A DNA stretch of 64,000 nt from CAVXJN01 sp963773585. GTDB taxonomy: Bacteria; Pseudomonadota; Gammaproteobacteria; JASBUN01. The notes below the pieces were generated by a model. That model was not told where the DNA came from, did not search any database, and worked only from the letters and a program-made list of their open reading frames with translations. This document shows positions 52,394-61,929 of the stretch, piece after piece; position 1 is the stretch's first letter, and every line of letters starts with the position of its first letter. The stretch spans positions 62,001 to 126,000 of the forward strand of contig CAVZBR010000005.1 in NCBI GenBank assembly GCA_963773585.1, in the 5' to 3' direction. The position numbers were made by a program, and so were the translations under genes.

Positions 52394-53530
52394 CTAGACG
52401 ATGAGTTTCTGGCCCTTGACCATGCTGGGCGTTACGTAACCCAAACTGCCGGACATCATGTAGTCGAGCTGGATCTTGAAGGCGCGAGCGGCGTCTTTGT
52501 CCTTGTTGGCCCATTTGTACCAGATGGGTACGGCGAGCATGGTGAATGCCTCGACGTCTTTTTCGCTCAGGCGGGTGATGGTGGTACCGGCCTTTTCGAA
52601 CTTTGGCCAAGCTTCCTGATCTGCCTTCTGGATTTTGGCGTGGTGCATGTCCGAGTACACATGCACTTCGCTTTCCACGAACTGTTTCATTTTGTCGGAC
52701 AGCTTGTTCCAGGCTCGATCCGAAACCGTGAGGTCCATCAGGTCGACCGGTTGATAGATGGACATGAAGCCCGGAGGCCCCATGGAGATGTACTTGGTGA
52801 CCTGTTGGAAACCCAGCGCATAATTGATGGCCGGCCCGACGTAGTCCGCGACATCGATGGTGCCTTTTTCCAGTGCCGGGAAGATTTCAGATCCGGGCAA
52901 CAGCGTGGTCTTGGCACCGGCCGCCTGGAATACCTCGGCTACCATGCCGCCGGGTAGACGCATCTTGCGGCCGCGGAAATCGTCGATGGAGTTGATCGGG
53001 ACTTTGGAGTGGATGATGTTCGGACCATGCTGAATGGGGCCCACGTAGTACATGCCCTGCTTGGCGAACAACTGGCGGGCCAGCTCCAGACCGCCGAGGC
53101 CGTAGTAGAAGGTGTCCCATTCGCCCTCAGTGCGCGGACCCAGCGGGTAGGAACTCAAGAACACAGCGGCGGGCATGCGTCCCGCCCAGTACAACGTAAA
53201 CGGGTTCATGGCGTCCAGCACGCCGTTTTTTACTGCATCGAACAGCTGGAAGTCGCCGACCACGTCCTTGGCGCCAAAGGGCTTGAACGCCAGTTCGCCG
53301 CCGGTTCTTTCTACGATGCTGTTGCACCATTCCTTGAAGATGTCGAGGCCGATGCCGCCGGGCCATGAAGTCTGGATTTTCCAGGTGGTGGTTTGCGCTG
53401 CTTGTGCGTTGCGGATGTATGGTGCGCCGATAATCGCGGCGCCCCCGACTGCGGCAGCGGATTTGAGAAACTGACGCCGTCCTGCGCCGTCTGCAGCGCC
53501 GTTCCCGGGCTTGTCTGTGTGGTCAGTCAT
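52394..53530 (-). CDS. dctP: TRAP transporter substrate-binding protein (DctP), Tat-exported
   Basis: 378-aa periplasmic receptor. The twin-arginine signal RRQFLKSAAAVGGAAIIGAP makes it a Tat substrate, which suits folded binding proteins of this subgroup. The mature part starts TTWKIQTSWPGG and keeps the conserved Arg region GRKMRLPGGM used to bind the carboxylate. Members with this signature carry lactate, 2-oxo acids or similar. Start at 53530. Confidence 0.9.
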   Translation of the reverse strand: MTDHTDKPGNGAADGAGRRQFLKSAAAVGGAAIIGAPYIRNAQAAQTTTWKIQTSWPGGIGLDIFKEWCNSIVERTGGELAFKPFGAKDVVGDFQLFDAVKNGVLDAMNPFTLYWAGRMPAAVFLSSYPLGPRTEGEWDTFYYGLGGLELARQLFAKQGMYYVGPIQHGPNIIHSKVPINSIDDFRGRKMRLPGGMVAEVFQAAGAKTTLLPGSEIFPALEKGTIDVADYVGPAINYALGFQQVTKYISMGPPGFMSIYQPVDLMDLTVSDRAWNKLSDKMKQFVESEVHVYSDMHHAKIQKADQEAWPKFEKAGTTITRLSEKDVEAFTMLAVPIWYKWANKDKDAARAFKIQLDYMMSGSLGYVTPSMVKGQKLIV

Positions 53531-53584
53531 GACTGTCTCCTCATTCTCTCTTTTTTTATCGGTCACGCGAGGTGCGCGTACCGG

Positions 53585-53599
53585 ATCGCGTAACGCGAT
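53585..53599. promoter_or_regulatory. 15-bp palindrome upstream of dctP
   Basis: ATCGCGTAACGCGAT is a perfect inverted repeat with 7-bp arms, 55-69 bp upstream of the dctP start. It is a candidate operator for the transporter operon. The regulator is not in the window. Confidence 0.4.
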
Positions 53600-53719
53600 A
53601 ACCCAAGCATAGCCACAGGTATCCCGTGGGCGCCAACTCTTCAAGCGGTCCGGCGCGGGCCCGATAGGCCGAACGGCACGGAATTCCGTATCGTGGAATG
53701 ACCGGTTCCGGCAACGCGC

Positions 53720-54400
53720 TCACCCCGGGTCTGTCACGACGATCGCGTGCAAACGGCGCGGCCCATGGGCGCCAAGCTGGATGGTCTGCTCGACGTCCGC
53801 GGTGCGGGACGGCCCTGTGACCAGGTTGACGGCCCGCGGCAGAGCGCCGCGCTCGCGGCGGATCAAAGCCCACAAATCCTCGAGGTCGGACAGAATGCGA
53901 TCCAGCGGCAGCAGGCAGACCAGAAATTCAGGCAGGAAGTTGAAGCCGGTGGGGGTCTCCGGACCCGACAGCAGCGCCAGGCTACCCGTTTCCGCGACGC
54001 CGGCAAATGCGACGGTGACTGCGATCCGGTCCGTGCTTCGCAACGGCCGCCGTTCGGCGTGCGCCAGCGGCAGGGCGCTCAGCATTGCGTGGGACGCCAT
54101 CACCGCCGGTCCGGGTGCCCGTTCCGCTGCCACGAATTCAGTGATAGCGGTCGCCGCGGTCGCCAGATCCGCCACTTGGTCGACGCTGGCAGAAGCCGCG
54201 CGCAGGCGCATCAGAAAGCGTTCTAAGTCGGATTCAGGCCAGTGCAACTTCGGCCCGGACTGGGGGGCCCGTAAGCGCTGTGTGATCCTTTCAGGCACGT
54301 CGCTGGCAATGGGGCGACCGTTGGCAGCGGCGATGCGGCGTAGAATCTCTGTGCGGGCATCGTTCACCGCCGGGTCGCTCCATGTTGTCGCTTGTGCCAC
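53720..54400 (-). CDS. lutC: lactate utilisation protein C (LUD domain)
   Basis: 226 aa LUD-domain protein, the third part of the LutABC L-lactate oxidation complex. AGVAETGSLALLSGPETPTGFNFLPEFLVCLLPLDRIL is the family core. Start GTG at 54400, overlapping the end of lutB by 37 bp. No catalytic role is proven for LutC alone. Confidence 0.88.
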   Translation of the reverse strand: MAQATTWSDPAVNDARTEILRRIAAANGRPIASDVPERITQRLRAPQSGPKLHWPESDLERFLMRLRAASASVDQVADLATAATAITEFVAAERAPGPAVMASHAMLSALPLAHAERRPLRSTDRIAVTVAFAGVAETGSLALLSGPETPTGFNFLPEFLVCLLPLDRILSDLEDLWALIRRERGALPRAVNLVTGPSRTADVEQTIQLGAHGPRRLHAIVVTDPG

Positions 54401-55794
54401 TGCGCCAGGAACGTCGCGCCCTGTGGTACTGGAAGATCGCGATGTGCGGTCCAGGCGCCCGCCAGGGGCACGCTGCGCAGGTATCCACGTCGTCTACCGA
54501 GACGGGCCAGCATGCGGGTGCCCAGACCCATTATCCACCGGTAGGCCGCCGGCCGGCATGCGAGCCACGCCCAGGCCGCTATTGCCCACCGGCTGCGGCG
54601 ATGATCACGCTGGTGCAGATGTTGTTGGTGGCGGTGTTCGCGCAACATTTGCGGCAGCGGGATCGACATCGGGCAGACCTGTTCGCAGCGCCCGCACAGG
54701 CTCGATGCATTCGGCAAATCGTCGGCGCGGTCTCCACCGAGCATCAGGGGCGTCAGCACCGCCCCCATCGGTCCCGGATAGACCCAGCCGTAGGCATGTC
54801 CGCCCACCGCCTGATACACCGGACAGTGATTGAGGCAGGCGCCGCAGCGGATGCAGCGCAGCATGTCGCGGAACCGCCCCGTCAACATCTCGCTGCGCCC
54901 GTTGTCCACCAGTACGACGTGGAACGAATCCGGGCCGTCCACGTCCTGGGCGCGCCGCGGCCCTGTAAAGGCGCTGGTGTACGCTGTGAATGGCTGTCCT
55001 GTGGCACTGCGTGCCAGCAGGCGCAGCAGAACATTGGCATCGTTCAGGGTCGGGACCACCTTCTCGATGCTGGCGACGACGATATGGGAGCGGGGCAGAG
55101 TCGCGGTCAGGTCACCGTTGCCTTCGTTGGTGACGATAATCGCCGAGCCGCTCTCGGCGACCAAAAAGTTGGCGCCGGTGATGCCCACATCGGCATTCAG
55201 AAATTGTTCGCGCAGTACTTGTCGCGCTTCGTCAACGATCGCGGGAATCGTATCCAGCGGTTGCTCCAGGCCATAACGGCCGTGATGTTGCCGAAACAGT
55301 GCGGCGATCTGTTCACGGTTCTTATGCACAGCCGGCGCGATGATGTGGCTGGGTGGTTCGTGGGCGAGCTGAATGATGTACTCGCCGAGGTCGGTTTCGA
55401 TCACCTCCAGGCCCGCGCTCTCGAGGGCCGGATTGAGGCCGATCTCCTCGCCGACCATGGATTTGCCTTTGGCAACATGCTTGGCTTCGACTTGTTTGCA
55501 CAAGTCGGCGATGATCCCGCACGCTTCGCTCGCATCCCGTGCCCAGTGTACGTGACCGCCGCTGGCGCGGACTTCACGTTCGAAGACAATCAAGTAGTGA
55601 TCGAGATCGGCAAGGGTTTCGTCTTTGATCGTCCGCGCCGCCGTCCGCAGATCCTCAAATTCAGGAAGTTCGGCCAGCGCGGCACGGCGCTTGTCGATGA
55701 ATCCCGGACCGGCGCGCTGCAGGGCTACTTGCAGCTGTTGGTCGGCGAGCGCCGAGCGGGCATTGGCGATGAAGTTGTGGGCGGTGGATTTCAT
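54364..55794 (-). CDS. lutB: lactate utilisation protein B (iron-sulfur)
   Basis: 476-aa cytosolic protein with a LUD domain followed by two 4Fe-4S motifs, CIRCGACLNHCPVYQAVGG and CGRCEQVCPMSIPL, that bind iron-sulfur clusters. It passes electrons from lactate oxidation in the Lut system. The start at 55794 overlaps the lutA stop by 4 bp. A much longer upstream frame is only an open shadow of lutA. Confidence 0.93.
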   Translation of the reverse strand: MKSTAHNFIANARSALADQQLQVALQRAGPGFIDKRRAALAELPEFEDLRTAARTIKDETLADLDHYLIVFEREVRASGGHVHWARDASEACGIIADLCKQVEAKHVAKGKSMVGEEIGLNPALESAGLEVIETDLGEYIIQLAHEPPSHIIAPAVHKNREQIAALFRQHHGRYGLEQPLDTIPAIVDEARQVLREQFLNADVGITGANFLVAESGSAIIVTNEGNGDLTATLPRSHIVVASIEKVVPTLNDANVLLRLLARSATGQPFTAYTSAFTGPRRAQDVDGPDSFHVVLVDNGRSEMLTGRFRDMLRCIRCGACLNHCPVYQAVGGHAYGWVYPGPMGAVLTPLMLGGDRADDLPNASSLCGRCEQVCPMSIPLPQMLREHRHQQHLHQRDHRRSRWAIAAWAWLACRPAAYRWIMGLGTRMLARLGRRRGYLRSVPLAGAWTAHRDLPVPQGATFLAQWHKRQHGATRR

Positions 55795-56546
55795 TCGCCT
55801 TCCGGCTCGCCGATCGCTGGTTGACCGCCCATATCCGCAAGCACTTCGGCGACGTGAAAAGCGCGTACCGGTGAACCAATGCGCGATAAACGTCCGGCGA
55901 TGTTCAAAAGGCAGCCCAGATCGCCGGCGAGCACGACATCGGCTTGCGTCTCGGCGATGGCCTGGATCTTTCGATCCGCCATATGGGTGGCAATGTCGGG
56001 GAATTTGACGCAAAAGGTGCCACCGAAGCCGCAGCAGCTTTCCCGGTCTGAAAGTTCACGCAGGTTCAAACCGCGTACTTTGCGCAGCAACCGTCTGGGC
56101 TGCTCATCGACACTCAGCTCGCGCAGCGATGAACATGAGTCGTGGTAGGTGACCGAATGCTGGAACTGGCTTTGAATGTCGGAGAACTTTGCGACCTCGT
56201 CGAGAAACGCGGTCAATTCATAGGTACGCGCCGCCAAGTCTCGGGCCCGTTCCAACCACGAGCTATCGTCTTCGAACAACCGCCCATAGTGGTGACGAAG
56301 CATGCCAGTACAGGAACCAGAAGGCGCCACTACGTACGGGAAATCCTCGAACGCCCGGATTACACCGCGGGCAATGGCGCGGGCGCGGGTAAAATCGCCG
56401 TTGTTGTAGGCGGGTTGCCCGCAGCATGTTTGCCGCATTGGCACCTGTACCTGGCAGCCGGCGTCTTCCAGCAGCTTAATGGCGGCGAAGCCGACTCGGG
56501 GCCGCATCAGGTCGACGAGGCAGGTTACAAACAATGCGACTTGCAT
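55791..56546 (-). CDS. lutA: lactate utilisation protein A (CCG-domain Fe-S oxidoreductase)
   Basis: 251 aa with two CCG (cysteine-rich) domains: TCCGQPAYNNGD and SCCGFGGTFCVKFPD, each with the CCG signature that binds an unusual cluster. VALFVTCLVDLMRPRVG is the standard start. First gene of lutABC. The same fold is in LldE and GlcF-type proteins, so glycolate is an alternative substrate of the complex. Confidence 0.92.
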   Translation of the reverse strand: MQVALFVTCLVDLMRPRVGFAAIKLLEDAGCQVQVPMRQTCCGQPAYNNGDFTRARAIARGVIRAFEDFPYVVAPSGSCTGMLRHHYGRLFEDDSSWLERARDLAARTYELTAFLDEVAKFSDIQSQFQHSVTYHDSCSSLRELSVDEQPRRLLRKVRGLNLRELSDRESCCGFGGTFCVKFPDIATHMADRKIQAIAETQADVVLAGDLGCLLNIAGRLSRIGSPVRAFHVAEVLADMGGQPAIGEPEGE

Positions 56547-56804
56547 GCGCGAATCGGTGTCCTCCAGCAGCGGCGGCGGAATCCGGACGACGGAGCGGCG
56601 TTACAGATGAACAACCGTAGCGCGGCAGCATCGTCTTGCTTGTGTCGATGAAGGCGCCGGGCAGGCATGAGACGGTAGACGCCAATATCTTCGGTTGCAC
56701 TTTACAGCGTCCCGTGCGTAGAGAAAACAAAGGGGCCGCGGCGGGAAGGGAGGGCTTCCCGGTACGCGGTCCAACAGGGGGATGAATACTGACAGGGATG
56801 AGGC

Positions 56805-58409
56805 TCAATTCAGATGCTCGTAACCCACCAAAGTAATGAATTCCACGAATCTGTCGTCCGTCGTAATGCGGTCCAGCATTTTTGCCGCCGTTTCATATGG
56901 TCCGGCGTCGAAGACCTCGCTGCCTACTTCGTCGCGCACTACCCGCAGTTCTTGCGGCAGAAGGTCATGGAACAGTTCCAGTGTGATCCGCCGACCGTCG
57001 TCAAGCACCCCTTTCGGATGGCGTATCCACTGCCAGATCTGGGCGCGCGCAATTTCCGCGGTGGCCGCGTCCTCCATCAGGTTGTGGATCGGTACCGCGC
57101 CCCGACCGGATAACCAGGACGCCAAATATTGTACGGCGACGTTGATGTTATTGCGCAATCCCTTTTCGGTAATGGACCCCGGTGGAATTGCGAGCAGGTC
57201 CGCCGAAGTCACATGGACGTCTTCGCGCAGGCGTTGCAGCTGATTGGGACCGGGCATGTATTCATCAAACACTTCCATCGCCACCGGCACGAGTGCTGGG
57301 TGCGCCACCCAGGTGCCGTCATGGCCGTCCATCGCTTCGCGCTGTTTGTCGGCACGTACTTTCGCGAACGCAGTGTCGTTGGCCGCTTGGTTATTCTTAA
57401 TTGGAATTTGCGCCGCCATGCCGCCCATGGCATATGCGCCCCGCCGATGGCAGGTTTGGATCAGCAGTTGCGAGTAACTGCGCATGAAATGGGTGGTCAT
57501 GGTGACCTGGTCGCGGTCGGGCAGTACACATTGCGGCAAATTATGAAAGCGCTTGATGAAGCTGAAGATATAATCCCAGCGGCCGCAATTGAGCCCGGTG
57601 ACGTGGTGGCGCAATTCATAGAGAATTTCATCCATTTCAAACGCCGCCAGGATCGTTTCGATCAATACGGTCGCCTTGATGGTGCCGCGCGGCAGCCCGA
57701 TGTAATTTTGCGCGAATATGAATACCTCGTTCCAAAGTCGTGCCTCGCGGTGACTCTCCATTTTCGGCAAATAAAAATACGGTCCGCTGCCGCGTTCGAG
57801 AAGCTCCTTGGCGTTGTGGAAGAAGTACAGCCCGAAATCAAACAGCGCCGCCGGAATCGGTTGTCCCGCTACCAGGAAATGCTTTTCGTATAAGTGCCAG
57901 CCGCGAGGACGCACGATGAGGGCCGCAACCCGATCGCCGAGTTGATAATGCTTCCCTTCCGGTGACGTGAACTCGATTTCCCGGCGGACTGCATCCCACA
58001 GGTTCATTTGGCCTTCCAGGGTTCCGACCCAGGTCGGTGAGTGGGAGTCCTCGAAGTCGGCCATGAATACCTTGGCTCCGGAATTCAAGGCATTGATGAC
58101 CATCTTGCGGTCTACCGGACCGGTGATTTCGACGCGCCGGTCGATCAGATCGGCGGGGATCGGATCGATGCGCCAATGGGATTCGCGCGTGTGACGGGTT
58201 TCGTCGACAAAATCCGGGAAGTGTCCGGCGTCGAGCATTTTTTGGCGCCGTGTGCGCGCTTCCAGAAGGCTATCGACACGCGCTGAGAAATGGCTGTGCA
58301 ACTGCACGAGGAATTCGATTGCTTCGGGGGTCAGAATACGGTCGAAGCCGTCGATCGTTCCGGTGAACTGATAGCGCAGGTAGGAATGCCCGGCGGTGGA
58401 AGTGGCCAT
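56805..58409 (-). CDS. aceB: malate synthase A
   Basis: 534 aa, the length of malate synthase A. It condenses glyoxylate with acetyl-CoA to malate. The segments FMADFEDSHSPTWVGTLEGQ, YFYLPKMESHREARLW, LIETILAAFEMDEI and HDGTWVAHPALV contain the catalytic Arg/Glu/Asp/Asp set of the TIM barrel. Isocitrate lyase is not adjacent. The neighbours suggest service to glycolate/glyoxylate or lactate growth. Start ATG 58409 with GGGAGA upstream. An inverted repeat lies 106 bp upstream. Confidence 0.94.
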   Translation of the reverse strand: MATSTAGHSYLRYQFTGTIDGFDRILTPEAIEFLVQLHSHFSARVDSLLEARTRRQKMLDAGHFPDFVDETRHTRESHWRIDPIPADLIDRRVEITGPVDRKMVINALNSGAKVFMADFEDSHSPTWVGTLEGQMNLWDAVRREIEFTSPEGKHYQLGDRVAALIVRPRGWHLYEKHFLVAGQPIPAALFDFGLYFFHNAKELLERGSGPYFYLPKMESHREARLWNEVFIFAQNYIGLPRGTIKATVLIETILAAFEMDEILYELRHHVTGLNCGRWDYIFSFIKRFHNLPQCVLPDRDQVTMTTHFMRSYSQLLIQTCHRRGAYAMGGMAAQIPIKNNQAANDTAFAKVRADKQREAMDGHDGTWVAHPALVPVAMEVFDEYMPGPNQLQRLREDVHVTSADLLAIPPGSITEKGLRNNINVAVQYLASWLSGRGAVPIHNLMEDAATAEIARAQIWQWIRHPKGVLDDGRRITLELFHDLLPQELRVVRDEVGSEVFDAGPYETAAKMLDRITTDDRFVEFITLVGYEHLN

Positions 58410-58514
58410 GAGTCGTCTCCCGATGCGCCCGGCCATGGTCACTGGTCGCGGGCGAGGCAATGTGTCTGCCTCAACCTTAGGGAGGGAGGGGACTCATTGA
58501 CTAGTGGTGCCGAG

Positions 58515-58529
58515 CAATAGTGACTATTG
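58515..58529. promoter_or_regulatory. 15-bp palindrome between lexA and aceB
   Basis: CAATAG-TGA-CTATTG is a perfect inverted repeat, 106-120 bp upstream of aceB and 20 bp after the lexA stop. It could be an operator of aceB or a weak terminator for lexA. Confidence 0.35.
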
Positions 58530-58549
58530 GTTTTAGCAATGGTCGACGC

Positions 58550-59155
58550 TTACAACGGCCGGCCGTTGCGGATGACACCGACGCCCACGCCTTCGATTAC
58601 CAAGTGCTCCCGGCTCAGATCTACGATGATGGGTTCGAAGTCCGGATTCTCCGGAAGCAACCAGACTTTTCCGGCACGCTGGCGAAACCGTTTGACAGTG
58701 ACTTCGTCATCCAGCCGAGCCACTACGATCTGACCGTTGCGGATATCGGTACTGCGATGTACGGCGAGCAGATCGCCATCCAGGATGCCGGCATCGCGCA
58801 TACTCATGCCTTGCACGCGCAACAGGTAGTGGGCCTTGGGTCTGAACATGGAGGGATCGAGCGGGACATGGGTCTCCACATTCTGTTGCGCCAGGATTGG
58901 CCTTCCCGCGGCGACGCGGCCCACCACCGGGAGCCCCGGCTCATCTTCCAGCAGGCGGATGCCGCGAGAGGATCCGGGGACCAGTTCCAGGACACCCTTG
59001 CGGGCCAGTGCACGCAGGTGACCTTCCGCCGCGTTCGCAGACCGGAATCCCAGTTCCCGTGCGATCTCGGCCCGGGTGGGGGGCATGCCGTTGGTTCCCA
59101 AATGCTCGCGAATAAGCCCCAATATCTGCGCTTGCCGCGCGGTCAAATCGCTCAT
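58550..59155 (-). CDS. lexA: LexA repressor, classical type (LexA1)
   Basis: 201-aa SOS repressor, nearly the same length as in Escherichia. The winged-helix recognition segment is GFRSANAAEGHLRALARKGV, close to the classical form. The cleavage bond A83-G84 is in VVGRVAAGRP, the catalytic Ser118 in GMSMRD and Lys155 in EVTVKRF. It should bind CTGT-N8-ACAG-type boxes such as that of imuAB, and two diverged half-boxes lie in its own promoter. The start at 59155 is chosen by family length. Confidence 0.95.
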   Translation of the reverse strand: MSDLTARQAQILGLIREHLGTNGMPPTRAEIARELGFRSANAAEGHLRALARKGVLELVPGSSRGIRLLEDEPGLPVVGRVAAGRPILAQQNVETHVPLDPSMFRPKAHYLLRVQGMSMRDAGILDGDLLAVHRSTDIRNGQIVVARLDDEVTVKRFRQRAGKVWLLPENPDFEPIIVDLSREHLVIEGVGVGVIRNGRPL

Positions 59156-59166
59156 GCAACACCATG

Positions 59167-59199
59167 CTGTATGGATATATAGCGTGGGATTATATACAG
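59167..59199 (-). promoter_or_regulatory. two diverged LexA-like boxes at the lexA1 promoter
   Basis: CTGTATGGATATATAG (59167-59182) and GTGGGATTATATACAG (59184-59199) each keep one full arm of a CTG-N10-CAG LexA box and differ by one base in the other arm. Tandem boxes in front of lexA are common. Binding is probable but not certain. Confidence 0.5.
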
Positions 59200-59917
59200 G
59201 TTCACGAGCAAGTCCAGTGTGCCTCGAATTTTGACGAGATCGACCTGCGCACGGCTGTACATATCGTTGCTGAATTTGCACTGGTTGGCGTGCGGCACAG
59301 TCGCCGCTATGCAAACGTCGACTGAGGCGAGCCCGCAGCAGTTGCGGCACGGTGCCGAAGCGGCCGGACTCACTGGTTGCAGTTGTTCCTCGATGCCTTT
59401 CACATGGGCGACCCGGGTGTAGCCGAGGGAACCAGTCGCAAACAGGAAGGGTAAGACGCTTGCTTGCGCGAAACGATGTCTCGCGTCTCGAGGCAACAAC
59501 ACGACGACTGCGATGTATGCGCGCGAACTCGTCGGTACGGTGTGACTAACGGCGGAAAAAGTTGAGCGCCGCCACGAGACAAACTCAGCGCTCAACTGCG
59601 CGGTCACGGCCACGGCCAATCATGTCCGCTTGCGGCGGACGGTGTTCGTGCCCGCCACCGGTTACGTCCACTTGCGTGCCGGCGCTTCAATGTATTCGGT
59701 CGAGCGTGTGCCGGGGGGAAGAGCCGTCCTCGACGCGTTGGAACGATGTGGCGGCCCGATGGCTAAATACGGAGACGCAGGGTTTTCCAGAATGCAGCCG
59801 GTCTACGGCGTACAGCGCAACAACGAACGCCGCAGGGTCGGCGCTCTGCGTCAGACGGCGAGCGTCGTGCAAGCGTGCGATTGGCGCTGCGTGGCTAGTC
59901 GATGAATAAAACTGACG
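59200..59917. other. stretch without a confident gene
   Basis: About 720 bp between lexA1 and the PilZ gene. Open frames exist on both strands (for example 59630-59905 plus and 59152-59619 minus). They lack ribosome sites and recognisable motifs, and their composition is that of non-coding high-GC DNA. A sulA-like gene, often next to lexA, is not seen. Confidence 0.45.
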
Positions 59918-60247
59918 TCACGCCTGTGCCGAGGAACTCCGCGATGCACGCAGCAAACGTTCCAGGTCCCGGACGGCCGCGGTGCTTTGTTCGGTGAACA
60001 TGAGACCTATTCCGCCGCTGCGATGGATCACGTACGCCGCCATGCGGACCTGGTGGCGCCGCTTCCCGTGCCCGAGCTCGAAATCCAGCTCCACCGATCG
60101 CGCGCTGCCAAGATCGGCGCCATCGCCATGTAGCAGCGCGCCCTGTCGGCTTAGGTTTCGCGTGACCGTGCGCAACAACTCCGTGCCACGGCTGTACACG
60201 GTAACCGAAACGGGAACCGCTGCCCGTTCGCTCCATCGATGCTCCAT
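59918..60247 (-). CDS. PilZ domain protein (c-di-GMP receptor type)
   Basis: 109-aa single PilZ domain: RWSERAAVPVSVTVYSRG, RNLSRQGALL and AYVIHRSGGIGLMF. The expected RxxxR motif is only RWSER, while the second motif is (N)LSRQG, a D/NxSxxG form. Cyclic di-GMP binding is therefore plausible. It may act in motility or polysaccharide control. It stands alone, divergent from the response regulator. Confidence 0.75.
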   Translation of the reverse strand: MEHRWSERAAVPVSVTVYSRGTELLRTVTRNLSRQGALLHGDGADLGSARSVELDFELGHGKRRHQVRMAAYVIHRSGGIGLMFTEQSTAAVRDLERLLRASRSSSAQA

Positions 60248-60672
60248 TCCATCAACTCCGACTTCAATCCTTCGAAAGCACGGATAGCGTTTGCAGCATC
60301 AGGATCCGTGCACGTCTCGATGTCTCACCTTTACAGTCTAGCCCGCTTGGCGTCGATCGGCCGGAGTTGGATCGTTAAAAATCGTCAGCGATACAAGGAG
60401 AGCAATCTCCGCAAATAATTCGATGCTTTCGCCGCGCGTGTTCGTTAGGATGGAGGGCATCCGGCCACAGGGGTATAGCCCCGGTCAGAAGCCGGGACTA
60501 GCCTTGACATAGGCGCGACCGAGCGCCAGCGAAGCAGGCGGCGCGACAGAATAACAGTTCGGAGACGGGATAAGGCGCCGGCAAGACACGGTTGCAGCCG
60601 CGCAGATTTCCGTAATAACCAAGCGGTAGTTTTGCGAGTCCGAAACGCGAACGCCATCAGGGTACGGAGCTT
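60248..60672 (+). other. possible structured leader of the response-regulator gene
   Basis: About 425 bp without a protein gene. The part 60450-60545 has several potential stems: GGAGGGCATCC, GGGGTATAGCCCC (60470-60482), CCGG...CCGG and GGCGCGACCGAGCGCC. The arrangement suggests a folded RNA or an untranslated leader. No known riboswitch consensus is matched. Confidence 0.35.
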
Positions 60673-61314
60673 ATGGCACGCATTCTCATCGTTGACGATC
60701 ACCCCATCGCACGCCTCGGATTGCGGTACATGCTCGAGTCTCCCGCCGCTCGTCACCAAGTCGGAGAAGCGGAGAGCGCTGCGACTGCATTGGCGATGTT
60801 GCGTGAGCAGTCCTGGGACTTGATGACCTTGGACCTCTCGCTGGGTGGGCGCAGCGGCATCGATCTGCTCAAGCAAGTGAAGCGTGCGTGGCCACAATTG
60901 CCCGTGCTGGTGATCAGTATGCACGACGAGGAACAGTACGGCGTGCGTGCACTGCGCGCAGGTGCGCATGGCTATCTGACCAAAGGCGCCGGGCCAAAGC
61001 GTTTGCTGGAAGCCGTCGGCCGATTGATGGAAGGGCGCTCCTATGTGAGCGAACGGCTCGCGGATCTGCTGGTCCACGACATTGCGCCGGATTCAGGGCC
61101 GAGTCACAAGGAGCTGTCAGATCGCGAATATCAGATCATGCAGATGCTGGCCTCCGGCATGCGGGTTTCCGACATTGCGCAGCAGCTGACTTTAAGCGTC
61201 AATACCGTCAGCACCTACCGCACGCGTATTCTACGCAAGCTCAATCTTCGCCATACCGCGGAACTGACGCGGTTCGCCATCGAGCACGGACTCATCGACC
61301 GCTCTCCTATCTGA
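60673..61314 (+). CDS. LuxR/NarL-family response regulator
   Basis: 213 aa. Receiver domain: acidic pair in ILIVDDHP, phospho-acceptor Asp in LMTLDLSLGGRSG, Ser in VISMHDE and Lys in YLTKGAG. The C-terminal LuxR-type HTH is LSDREYQIMQMLASGMRVSDIAQQLTLSVNTVSTYRTRIL. Activators such as NarL, FixJ and RcsB are of this form. No kinase gene is adjacent (orphan). GGAG precedes the ATG. Confidence 0.9.
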   Translation: MARILIVDDHPIARLGLRYMLESPAARHQVGEAESAATALAMLREQSWDLMTLDLSLGGRSGIDLLKQVKRAWPQLPVLVISMHDEEQYGVRALRAGAHGYLTKGAGPKRLLEAVGRLMEGRSYVSERLADLLVHDIAPDSGPSHKELSDREYQIMQMLASGMRVSDIAQQLTLSVNTVSTYRTRILRKLNLRHTAELTRFAIEHGLIDRSPI

Positions 61315-61490
61315 TGGCTGCGCTGCATGTAGTGCAAACGGTTACAAAGTGACGGGCCGTTGTCCTACAAGATTTTTATGCTCGGATATATTCAAGCGAG
61401 GCACCCACCGGCCGAAATCATCCTATGAGAGTCAAAGCGTGGTGTCCGCACCATGTCACGGTGTCCGACGACTAGGCTGAATTAAGAACC

Positions 61491-61856
61491 ATGGCAGAGC
61501 AATCGAACAACGGTACCGGCACCCAGGGAGTCCAACTTCGGTTGGTGGCGGTTGGCGAACCCCGCGGGCGGGCGGCGCAGGCGCCGAGAGGCGCAGCCGT
61601 CGGCGAACACTTTGCAGCTGTCGAACGCCGCACGAGCCGTCTGCAGCGGGATACGGAAAGGCTATTGGCGGCCAATGCCCGACTCGGCCGCGAGTTGAGC
61701 GAAGCCGAGTACGAACTGGAGTTGCATTCCCGCGTCACCCAGTTGTTCGCCCAAGCATGGCCGTCGAAATCCGGGTTGCGCGCTTGTTTCGCCGCTTGTG
61801 AAAAAATTCTCAACCAAGGCACTCGCCATCGCGGTCTGGCGGAATCCCGCAGCTGA
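61491..61856 (+). CDS. hypothetical coiled-coil protein
   Basis: 121 aa. The first half is Gly/Ala/Arg-rich. The middle (AAVERRTSRLQRDTERLLAANARLGRELSEAEYELELH) is predicted helical with heptads. No domain is recognised and the ribosome site is weak, so this may be only an open frame. If real, a scaffold-like role is conceivable. Confidence 0.4.
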   Translation: MAEQSNNGTGTQGVQLRLVAVGEPRGRAAQAPRGAAVGEHFAAVERRTSRLQRDTERLLAANARLGRELSEAEYELELHSRVTQLFAQAWPSKSGLRACFAACEKILNQGTRHRGLAESRS

Positions 61857-61929
61857 CGCCGTCGATCGCACTCCAGTGCGCAATCTTTCGGCGTCGATGA
61901 TGCCGGCGTTCGGCGCAGTAATCCGAAAT

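Noticed and set aside
54382..55824. 480-codon open frame on the plus strand
   Set aside because: Antisense to lutB, which has unmistakable Fe-S motifs.
59152..59619. sulA-like cell-division inhibitor next to lexA
   Set aside because: The open frame overlaps the lexA promoter and has no SulA motif.
60450..60545. Cobalamin or c-di-GMP riboswitch
   Set aside because: Stems are present but the conserved core sequences of those classes are not found.
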